Origin: Fidelibacterota bacterium
Lineage (GTDB): Bacteria > Fidelibacterota > Marinisomatia > Marinisomatales > TCS55
Direction: 5' to 3'
NCBI GenBank assembly: GCA_002712245.1
Contig: PASZ01000026.1
Coordinates: forward strand, 1-18,061
Length of the DNA stretch: 18,061 nucleotides
The number at the start of each line of letters is the position of its first letter. Within the stretch, counting starts at the first letter, position 1. The translations under genes were made by a program, and so were the position numbers. A model generated the notes under the pieces. The model saw only the letters and a program-made list of their open reading frames with translations, did not search any database and was not told the DNA's origin. Positions 1 through 7,230 of this stretch are shown here, one piece after another.

Positions 1-390
1 CACCTACAAAAAGAATTAGATATCCCTGTGGATATCAGCTATCAGTTCCTTGGCAAAGACCAAGATAGGCTAGGCAGCGGTAATACGATACTGGAGATCA
101 TGCCGGTACCGACCGAGTTTGCCTTGCATAACAATTACCCCAACCCGTTCAATCCGGTCACCACGATCAATTACGATCTACCGCAAGAAGGTACCGTACG
201 TTTGATCGTCTACGATGTGATGGGACGCGAGGTGACCAGGCTGGTTAATGGCTTCACCCCTGCCGGCTATCATAGCGTACGCTGGAACGCTAAGAATCAG
301 ATGGGTGAGAGCGTATCTGCTGGGGTGTACTTCTACCATCTGCAGTCTGGTAACTTTATCAAGACGCAGAAGATGGTACTGTTGAAGTAA
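1..390 (+). CDS. Secreted protein, C-terminal part with type-9-secretion-like sorting domain (5' truncated)
   Basis: The reading frame is open from base 1 (HLQKELDIPVDISYQF...), so the gene begins outside the window and only its last 129 residues are seen. A GTG at 28 is possible but is not a believable start, because the frame runs in from the edge. From about residue 45 the sequence is a classic FlgD-Ig / T9SS type A sorting module: NNYPNPFNP, then TINYDLP, LIVYDVMGREV, SAGVYFYHL and a KMVLLK end. In known FCB bacteria such tails direct proteins through the outer membrane and are often cleaved when the protein is attached to the surface. That role is inferred here. The function of the missing N-terminal part cannot be told. 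GC is visibly higher than in the following genes (57% in bases 181-240). Confidence 0.88.
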   Translation, partial: HLQKELDIPVDISYQFLGKDQDRLGSGNTILEIMPVPTEFALHNNYPNPFNPVTTINYDLPQEGTVRLIVYDVMGREVTRLVNGFTPAGYHSVRWNAKNQMGESVSAGVYFYHLQSGNFIKTQKMVLLK

Positions 391-417
391 AAAATTGATC
401 TGATAAATTATTTACTT

Positions 418-3273
418 ATGAAGCGGTCTTATTTTTACAGCTATCTCTTTACTCTAGTTATTATTGGCTGCGGCCCTGAACTGCGCACTGTTGTTGAGCG
501 TGATAAGTATAATCGAATTATCTTAGAGGCAGAGCTCAAAGGTGAAGTTGATACTAATTGGGTCAAATTACATACCTATCACTTCATTGGTCCCTCTATA
601 GATGGACCTCCACTTCAAAATACTCAAGATAGCCAAAACGATGTCAGTCTTGATGATAACGGTAATCTTGCTTGGGGTGCGGAAGAAGAGCTTGAGGCTG
701 AAGTTGAAAAGATAAAAAGTGTTCTTAATGATGCGCCTAATGATTCTGGAAATATAATCCAGGATTATACAATCACGGTCGATAGTACAAAAAAAACATT
801 CTCAAGTTTTGCTAAAGGTAGGCGTGAAGGTGAATGGAAAACCTGGCACGCAAATGGTCAGCTTAAAACCCATTACACCTACATAAAAGATCAAATTGAG
901 GGCACGTATACCTATTACGATAGCGTAGGAACTACCATTCGCACGGAAACTTATAAAAAAAGTATTCTTGAGGGTATTGCCAGCGATTTCAATGAAAACA
1001 GCACATTGAAAATGACTACTGAATATAAAAAAGGTTTAAAAGATGGAATTCAAAAAGAATTTATTGAAGGAGTGGTTCTGATTGAGCAACGTACGTTTAA
1101 AAAAGATAGCCTGAATGGAGAGTGGACAACTTGGCATGATAATGAAACTAGAATGGTAACCCGCGTGTATAAAAATGGCACCCCTGTAGGTAACTGGCTT
1201 TTTTATGATGAAAAAGGGGCTTGGATGCGTGAAGAGCAATATAAAAAAGGTCTCGCAGATGGGGAATGGACCTTTTATGACCGTGATGGATTTAAAGTAT
1301 TTCATTATTACACTTTAGGGGAATTGGTGGCAGAGTATACAGAGGCAAAATGGCCTAATGGACAAATCAAGGAAGAACCTCCTACATTCAATAAAGAAGG
1401 GCAATTACATGGTACCAGAATCGGCTATTGGTCGGACGGATCCACGCGATATACAATGGACTATAAAAAGGGTATCAAAGATGGCGACGAAATCCATTAT
1501 GACTCCACAGGAGTGTTAATTTTTGAAGTAAAGTATGATAAGGGAATTCGAAACGGCTTGGAAAAAGAATATTATGTTAATGGCAACCCTAAGCGTGTTG
1601 CGCGCTACAAGAACAACATACTTGATGGAATGGAAAAAGAATATTTTGTGAATGGAGATCCAAAACGATTAGCAAGCTATAAAGATGGCAAACTTAATGG
1701 AAAAACTGAATTATTTGATTCATTAGGAGTTAAAACAGAAACTATTGCCTATAAGGATAGCTTAAGAAATGGGAAAACTACTTTATGGTGGCCCAATGGG
1801 AAAGCCTATCAACGCCTCACATATGAAAATAATATTTTAGAAGGCAAATATGAGGAATGGGATAGTTTAGGCGCTGACATTGTAAAAGGAATCTATACAA
1901 AAGGTGTCCGGCATAAAAAATGGCTTTATTATGATAGCGCAGGTCGAAGAGATAAGTTTATTTTTCTAGATATGGACTCGATTATCACAGATTACAAATT
2001 TAAATACTACCCCAATTGGCAACTTGTTGAAGAACCAGGATTTGATGACCGTGGGCTCTATGATGGAAAATGGGAATCGTTTTATATTGATGGAGCTACA
2101 TCAAAAAAGTTTTTCTATAACAAGAGTAAGAGAGATCAGATCTGGATGTCATATTACCAGGATGGTCGTAGAGAAAATTATACGTTTTATGCGCTCGATA
2201 CCCTGATTACCGATTATGACTTTACCTACCACAAAAACCTACAAATCATGGAAGAGCCCAAGTTTAGCAAAGATGGGCTATTTGATGGGAAATGGGAGCA
2301 ATTTTACCAGGACGGTGAAACTAAAATGACCTTTACGTATGATCGGAATAAGAAAGATCAGATCTGGATGTCATTATTTCCTGATAATCGACGTCAAAAC
2401 TATACCTTCTACAATCAAGATACCCTCATTACCGATTATGATTTTAAATATTATGATAATATTAAAATTGTAGATAATCCCGATTATTATGATTACTCGT
2501 ACTATATGAATTTGGAAATTGAAAAAGAGCCACGGTACGATAACATGCAAATTGTTGAAGAACCTAAATTTGATAAAAATGGGCTATTTGATGGGAAATG
2601 GGAATCATTCTTTGAGGATGGACACCCCTGGCGCACTTTTTATTATGAAAATGGTATAAAGGTTAAGCTTTGGTCTGTACTCTATGATTCAACAGGTACT
2701 CTTCATTCTGAAACCAATTATGAAAACGATCTTAAACATGGTCAATACCAAGAATGGTATGAGGAAAAAATCGTAAAGCCAAAGGAAGAAGGTTTATACA
2801 AGGAGGGCATTAAAGATCTTTTATGGACCTATTGGGATATTTATCAGCAAAAACGTTTTGAAGAGTGGCGAGATGGGGTTCTGTATGACTCATTTGAATA
2901 TGAATATTACATTAATGGACAAGTAAAAGAGGAGCCTGCATACAAGGACCGCAAGAAGCATGGTGATTGGGTTCGATATTTTTCCGATGGAAGTGTCATG
3001 GGTACGCGTACCTTTAGAGTAGGCTTAAAAGAGGGTACTTGGATAGAGTATTATAAAAATCCCCCTGGTAAAAACGATGATATTATTGCCTGGAAAGGTA
3101 AATACGTAGCCGATAAAAGAGAGGGAAAGTGGGAATGGTTTTGGCTAAATCAGAAAAGACAGCGCGTTGATAATTATAAAAAAGGTGAAATGACATCAGA
3201 AAAATGCTTCGAGCGTGATGGAAGCGGCTCTACTCGAGATTGCTCAGAAGTTCGCTATGAAAGTAGCCGCTAG
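418..3273 (+). CDS. MORN-2 repeat (YwqK-like) lipoprotein, 951 aa
   Basis: The N-terminus is a short basic segment, a hydrophobic stretch and a lipobox IIGC with Cys18, so the mature protein should be a lipid-anchored envelope protein. From about residue 130 to the end it is built of MORN-2 repeats of the pattern G-x-W-x-x-(W/Y)-x-x-x-G-x-x-x-x-x-x-x-Y-K-x-G. Examples are EGEWKTWHANGQLKTHYTY and YKKGLKDG. Such repeats occur in YwqK-family 'antitoxin' proteins and many FCB lipoproteins. Their biochemical role is poorly defined, and a scaffold or binding surface is the usual guess. Residues 529-676 are two 74-residue superrepeats followed by a disturbed third. A phrase ending in EEP recurs five times (KEEPPT, VEEPGF, MEEPKF, VEEPKF, KEEPAY). 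There is no catalytic motif and no clear ribosome binding site before the ATG at 418. The stop overlaps the stop of the convergent symporter gene. The repeat assignment is secure; the function is unknown. Confidence 0.9.
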   Translation: MKRSYFYSYLFTLVIIGCGPELRTVVERDKYNRIILEAELKGEVDTNWVKLHTYHFIGPSIDGPPLQNTQDSQNDVSLDDNGNLAWGAEEELEAEVEKIKSVLNDAPNDSGNIIQDYTITVDSTKKTFSSFAKGRREGEWKTWHANGQLKTHYTYIKDQIEGTYTYYDSVGTTIRTETYKKSILEGIASDFNENSTLKMTTEYKKGLKDGIQKEFIEGVVLIEQRTFKKDSLNGEWTTWHDNETRMVTRVYKNGTPVGNWLFYDEKGAWMREEQYKKGLADGEWTFYDRDGFKVFHYYTLGELVAEYTEAKWPNGQIKEEPPTFNKEGQLHGTRIGYWSDGSTRYTMDYKKGIKDGDEIHYDSTGVLIFEVKYDKGIRNGLEKEYYVNGNPKRVARYKNNILDGMEKEYFVNGDPKRLASYKDGKLNGKTELFDSLGVKTETIAYKDSLRNGKTTLWWPNGKAYQRLTYENNILEGKYEEWDSLGADIVKGIYTKGVRHKKWLYYDSAGRRDKFIFLDMDSIITDYKFKYYPNWQLVEEPGFDDRGLYDGKWESFYIDGATSKKFFYNKSKRDQIWMSYYQDGRRENYTFYALDTLITDYDFTYHKNLQIMEEPKFSKDGLFDGKWEQFYQDGETKMTFTYDRNKKDQIWMSLFPDNRRQNYTFYNQDTLITDYDFKYYDNIKIVDNPDYYDYSYYMNLEIEKEPRYDNMQIVEEPKFDKNGLFDGKWESFFEDGHPWRTFYYENGIKVKLWSVLYDSTGTLHSETNYENDLKHGQYQEWYEEKIVKPKEEGLYKEGIKDLLWTYWDIYQQKRFEEWRDGVLYDSFEYEYYINGQVKEEPAYKDRKKHGDWVRYFSDGSVMGTRTFRVGLKEGTWIEYYKNPPGKNDDIIAWKGKYVADKREGKWEWFWLNQKRQRVDNYKKGEMTSEKCFERDGSGSTRDCSEVRYESSR
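2002..2700 (+). repeat. 222-nt in-frame tandem duplication plus degenerate third copy inside the MORN gene
   Basis: Unit 1 is 2002-2223 and unit 2 is 2224-2445, each 74 codons. Both run from a (K/T)Y-(Y/H) start through EEP, DGKWE, DQIWMS, NYTFY and DTLITDYDF. The string gatcagatctggatgtca occurs at 2134 and again at 2356, exactly 222 bases apart. A partial older unit precedes unit 1 (GRRDKF...DSIITDYKF). Unit 3 begins at 2446, but its head is expanded into three short variants (IKIVDNP, LEIEKEP, MQIVEEP) before DGKWES. Its approximate end is set where similarity fades. Long identical strings suggest a recent duplication. Confidence 0.85.
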
Positions 3274-4658
3274 TCTAGTGTTGAAAAATAACGCTTTGCC
3301 TCCTCCATCACCTTTCCAGAAAGCAATACAGAGCCAACTACGGTTGGAATTGCCATTACAGCATACATTCCATCCACAACATTGATTACTACCTCTATCG
3401 TTATCATTGCACCAATAACAATTGTAACAATATAGAAACAACGGTAATAGAAAATACTTTTTGTTCCAAAAAGATAGCCGCTACACTTACTTCCATAGTA
3501 TGAATAGCTCATCATAGTTGAAATACTAAATGTTAGTACCGCAGCTAACAGAAGAAATTTTCCAAAACCGCCTAACTCTTTGATAAATGCTGTTGTGGTC
3601 ATTGTAACACCATTTAGTCCTTCATCTTGCCAAACTCCAGATACTAAAATCACCATAGCGGTAATCGTACAAACTACTATTGTATCAATAAATGGTTCGA
3701 TCATAGCAACTAAGCCTTCACGAACAGGTTCTTTTGTCTGCGCTGCTCCATGCGCCATATCAGAAGTACCAAGACCTGCTTCATTTGAGAAAAGAGCTCT
3801 CCTTACTCCTGCAATAATTACCGCGCCAACTGCGCCACCCATCACCGCTTCTCCAGTGAATGCATCATACACAATCAACTTAAATAATGATGGAATCTCA
3901 GCCAGGTTATTAAAAATGACTAACAATCCAGAAAACAAATATAAAACAACCATAATTGGCACCATAAATGAGGCAACTTGACCAATTCGCTTAATTCCTC
4001 CAAAAATGACTAAAGCAGTTAAAATGGCCATAATTAAGCCCTGCACTAGATTGCCCATCATTAAATTGTTTTCAAACCATCCATTTGGCATAAAAACTTG
4101 GTTTCGAATGATATCAGCGAGTTGATTGGATTGAAACATTACCGTACATCCAACAAGGCCTGCTAAACTAAACATAATAGAAAGTGGTTTATATTTTTTA
4201 CCAAGACCATTTTCGATATAATACATGGGTCCACCTTGAATATTACCCTGATCATCTTTTCCTCTATACAGAACTGCTAAAGTGCAGGAAAAGAATTTCG
4301 TAGACATTCCTACAATAGCGCTGACCCACATCCAAAATAAAGCTCCCGGGCCTCCCATCTGAATGGCTATCGCAACCCCGCTGATATTACCTAAACCAAC
4401 CGTACTAGCTAAAGCGCTCGTTAATGCTTGAAAATGAGTAATTTCTCCTGGATCATTGGGGTCATGGTATTTACCAAATAAAATGTTTATACCATGGCGA
4501 AAATATTTAAAAGGAACAAATCTACTATAAAATGAAAAGTAAATCCCACCACCCAAAAGTAAGATGAGAAGAGGCAATCCCCACATAAAACCCGCGAAAG
4601 CAGAAACAGCAGATTCAAAATATTCGAACAATTTCATTTCTATGTCATTAAATGTCAT
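3270..4658 (-). CDS. Alanine/glycine:cation symporter (AGCS family)
   Basis: This is an inner-membrane sodium- or proton-coupled importer of alanine/glycine (TC 2.A.25). The 462-residue length is normal for the family. Family-typical stretches are seen: STVGLGNISGVA (about 85-96), GGPGALFWMW (102-111), QGGPMYY (141-147) and the strongly conserved RRALFSNEAGLGTSDMAHGAA region in the second half. About ten hydrophobic segments alternate with short loops. The substrate within the family cannot be fixed from sequence. The ATG at 4658 is annotated, but a TATAAT box lies only 2 bp before it. The second methionine, residue 8 (ATG at 4637), is therefore an alternative start and fits the family's usual N-terminus equally well. 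The gene is convergent with the MORN lipoprotein (stop codons overlap by 4 bp) and divergent from the lptG-like gene. Confidence 0.93.
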   Translation of the reverse strand: MTFNDIEMKLFEYFESAVSAFAGFMWGLPLLILLLGGGIYFSFYSRFVPFKYFRHGINILFGKYHDPNDPGEITHFQALTSALASTVGLGNISGVAIAIQMGGPGALFWMWVSAIVGMSTKFFSCTLAVLYRGKDDQGNIQGGPMYYIENGLGKKYKPLSIMFSLAGLVGCTVMFQSNQLADIIRNQVFMPNGWFENNLMMGNLVQGLIMAILTALVIFGGIKRIGQVASFMVPIMVVLYLFSGLLVIFNNLAEIPSLFKLIVYDAFTGEAVMGGAVGAVIIAGVRRALFSNEAGLGTSDMAHGAAQTKEPVREGLVAMIEPFIDTIVVCTITAMVILVSGVWQDEGLNGVTMTTTAFIKELGGFGKFLLLAAVLTFSISTMMSYSYYGSKCSGYLFGTKSIFYYRCFYIVTIVIGAMITIEVVINVVDGMYAVMAIPTVVGSVLLSGKVMEEAKRYFSTLD

Positions 4659-4701
4659 GAATTATAGCGAAATTCATATGTTAATTACTATCTTATTTTA
4701 A
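4659..4701. promoter_or_regulatory. Divergent promoter region with inverted repeat between agcS-type and lptG-type genes
   Basis: Only 43 bp separate the two divergent start codons. A 7-bp inverted repeat, ATGAATT (4657-4663) and AATTCAT (4671-4677), is separated by 7 bases. It overlaps a perfect minus-strand TATAAT (4666-4661). On the plus side AT-rich hexamers such as TATCTT lie before the ATG, but no strong -35 box and no Shine-Dalgarno sequence are visible for either gene. The inverted repeat could be an operator or chance in AT-rich DNA. Confidence 0.35.
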
Positions 4702-5793
4702 ATGAAAAAACTAGATTTATATATTATACGGCAGTTTCTTTCAACATTAGGAATGAGCCTTCTGGGTTTTGTATCAGTGATTCTCATCGTAGATCTAATA
4801 GAAAATTTAGATCGCTTTATTGATAACTCAATACCGGCGAGTATAACGATGAGGTATTACATCTATGCCATTCCTTGGTTTATCAATATTGGGCTTCCCA
4901 TGTCGATGTTGATTTCGACAGTATTTACTGTTGGTATCCTTGCTAAAAGAAATGAGCTTACGGCTATGAAATCAAATGGTATCAGCTTATACCGCATAGC
5001 AATTCCCATTACTACTCTTGGATTTATAATTAGTCTTATTTCATTTGAATTAGATAACAGATGGGTTGCCAAAGGAAATAAAGCAAGGTACGATATTGAA
5101 AGACAATACATGAAAAGGAAAGCACGAGTTCAAGTCAAAAAAGAGATTAGAAATATCTTTTTACAAAAAAATGAAATGAACCATATTTCAATCTCGCGCT
5201 ATAGGACAGAATCGATGGTTGGTAGTGGAATAACATTTATCTCTTTGGATCAAGGAATTGTAACAAATCGGATGGATGCTAAAACAATTAAATGGCTAGA
5301 CTCTTTGAATGCTTGGAGCGTTAATAACTTTTCGATTAGAGAATTTGACCCTGAAGGTTCTGTAAAAAATACCATCATCTCTAAAAGCGATACATTATTA
5401 AATCTTAATTTTTCTCCAGATGATATCACACAGCAATCCAAAAAACCTGACGAGATGAACTATCGCGATCTTTCCGCTAGAATTAAACAACTTAAAGAAA
5501 ACGGTGTAGATACCACTAAATGGGAAGTTGATCGCTTGTTTAAGGTTTCTTTTGCATTCACAAATTTAATTATAGTTCTTTTTGGCATTCCACTAGTAGT
5601 AATTCGACCAAAAGGTGGATTATCTTTTGGTGCGGGAATGGGAATTTTTGTAATTTTCATTTATTATGTTTTTATAAAGCTTGGTATGTCCATTGGTTAT
5701 AATGGCATTACCTCCCCTGTTGTAGCTGCATGGATGGGAAATATTTTATTTTCTATTGGGGGGATTCTGCTCTTGGTCTTCGCTAGGAAGTGA
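4702..5793 (+). CDS. lptG: LptF/LptG family LPS-export permease (LptG-like)
   Basis: This is the membrane subunit of the LptB2FG ABC transporter, which pulls lipopolysaccharide out of the inner membrane and passes it to the LptC-LptA bridge. The 363 residues match the family. Three transmembrane helices lie at about 14-34, 56-80 and 99-117. A periplasmic beta-jellyroll-like region follows (about 125-270), then three more helices (about 283-301, 308-328, 338-360). The N-terminus LDLYIIRQFL...VDLIENLDRF and the cytoplasmic ELTAMKSNGISLYRI elbow (85-99) are characteristic. The elbow normally docks on the ATPase LptB. The late segment NYRDLSARI...KVSFAFTNLI...LFGIPL is also typical. It resembles LptG more than LptF, but this split is uncertain. 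No partner lpt gene is in the window. The last 48 bases, encoding part of helix 6, overlap the barrel gene on the other strand. Confidence 0.88.
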   Translation: MKKLDLYIIRQFLSTLGMSLLGFVSVILIVDLIENLDRFIDNSIPASITMRYYIYAIPWFINIGLPMSMLISTVFTVGILAKRNELTAMKSNGISLYRIAIPITTLGFIISLISFELDNRWVAKGNKARYDIERQYMKRKARVQVKKEIRNIFLQKNEMNHISISRYRTESMVGSGITFISLDQGIVTNRMDAKTIKWLDSLNAWSVNNFSIREFDPEGSVKNTIISKSDTLLNLNFSPDDITQQSKKPDEMNYRDLSARIKQLKENGVDTTKWEVDRLFKVSFAFTNLIIVLFGIPLVVIRPKGGLSFGAGMGIFVIFIYYVFIKLGMSIGYNGITSPVVAAWMGNILFSIGGILLLVFARK

Positions 5794-7230
5794 CTCTTCT
5801 AACCCGTCTTCATTATTGGGTAGGGATTCTTCAGGGACCGGTGATGGACCATCAGTTTTAGGCTCCTCTTTTTCTTTTCTACCTTTAAAATCTGTCATTG
5901 TAAAGCCTAAAGAGAAATTAAATCCTTTCATGGAGTGGATCCACATACCTTTTTTAAATGAGAACCCAATATCAATCATTACCGGCCCACCATGAAACCC
6001 TATTCCCATGCCTAGCTCCGTGCGGTCCATTCCTTCCCAGGCAAACCCTAAGCGTAGTGGCATCACAGGATATCTATATAACTCTGCGCCAATAGCCCAT
6101 CTCCAGCGTGAGTTTGCATATAATCTATTTTCAAACCCTGTAGTAAGGTCAGTGCTAATTAATAAATCATCTTTTTTATATGATGCGCCCATACGAAAAA
6201 TTGAAGGATATCTGATATTAAAAGGCTTAGGCTTGCCATTTTCATCTAAATTATAAACTACTTCAGATTTACTATTAAAAATTGTTCTGCTAGAAAGGTT
6301 GTCAGCGCGTAGCGAATCAATTGTATATGTATAAACCGCAGCAACAGAGTCCGATAGCGCTTTTCCGCCCCATTTCAAATGCCATAAATCATCACTATTT
6401 CCAAATTTCTTATCTTTCCCAGCTAGAATATCTTTAATAAACGAGGGTTCATTCCATTTTATCGTACCTAAAGCATTAATTAATGAAACGCCAAAGCGCA
6501 TTCCATTTATTTCCTTTGTGGCAACCCCTAAGTCTAGACCCCAACCTTTTCCTCCAACTCCAGAACGAATGTAATATCTACCAGACCCATGCACTGCAAA
6601 TGGGGTAGTAATGAAATCAGCTTTACTTTAATCAGGATCAATTCCCATATAAAGCAAGCCTTGCAACGATTTTAATGAAATACCTACTGCATAGGAATCA
6701 AATGGTATGGCAAAAGAAAAAGCTGTTTCATTTACAGCCATTAATTCATAATTGAACGTCATATCAATGTTTGGATTATTAGCATTACCCTCAAGTATTA
6801 GACGGGCCATACCTGCTGGGATTGCGTAAGAGCTGAAATACATCAAATTTGATGTAATAGCCATATTTCCTGATCCAAAATTGATTGCAGGTAGAGCTAC
6901 TTGCCCGTTCATGTCAAATGTTAAACCGCCACTATTCTGAAGTCTATTTAAAATTAATGATTTTTCTTCATTATCAAGCGTATCACCGCTTAGCCAATTC
7001 AATCTAGCAATCGATAAATAATTGTTGCCTAATCCAAGGTCTACCCCCCCTATCTGCATCATAAAAGGCTTATCTATCTGAAAAGCAATTAATGCAGGAT
7101 TATAGCCAACAGCATAAATACCGTCCGCAATTGTCGTCGTGGCACCAGCTAGCGCCACAGATCTAGGATCGCGTTTTTGACCAAAGACGAGCGATAATAA
7201 AAGAACAATAAATAATGATTTTTTTAACAC
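5746..7230 (-). pseudogene. Outer-membrane beta-barrel protein (DUF5723/PorV-FadL-like), interrupted by one in-frame TAA
   Basis: Two open frames, 7230-6628 (200 aa) and 6627-5746, are in the same frame and divided only by TAA at 6630-6628 (codon 201 of 495). Upstream are a signal peptide (MLKKSLFIVLLLSLVFG) and the motif SVALAGATTTIADGIYAVGYNPA, typical of FadL/PorV/DUF5723 barrels. The family pattern continues across the stop: ISLKSLQGLLYMGID, then ITTPFAVHGSGRYYIRSG, then GGKGWGLDLGVA. The second half keeps alternating barrel strands up to about FNFSLGFTMTDF. It then adds a Pro/Glu/Ser-rich tail of about 45 residues that reads into the lptG gene. The start is GTG, with GGAAGAG a few bases before it, overlapping the previous stop by one base (TAGTG). 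The break could be a real nonsense mutation, a programmed event or a sequence error; no second frameshift or other decay is seen. The family name is from motif memory. Confidence 0.72.

Noticed and set aside
2024..2206. 60-aa plus-strand frame inside the MORN gene
   Set aside because: It is an alternate frame within the duplicated repeat, without a ribosome binding site or a protein-like composition.
2002..2700. CRISPR-like array from regular repeats
   Set aside because: The repeats are coding, in frame and directly adjacent, without unique spacers.
3580..3981. 133-aa plus-strand frame opposite the symporter gene
   Set aside because: It is the antisense shadow of a well-conserved membrane protein; its Thr/Ile/Pro-rich composition mirrors the complement of hydrophobic codons.
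5746..6594. Second half of the barrel as an independent gene starting at GTG 6594
   Set aside because: It has no signal peptide and no ribosome binding site, and it begins in the middle of a barrel strand pattern that continues from the frame upstream of the TAA.
6628..6630. TAA as selenocysteine, pyrrolysine or reassigned codon
   Set aside because: Those recodings use TGA or TAG. TAA ends ileS and metK normally, and no recoding structure is visible.
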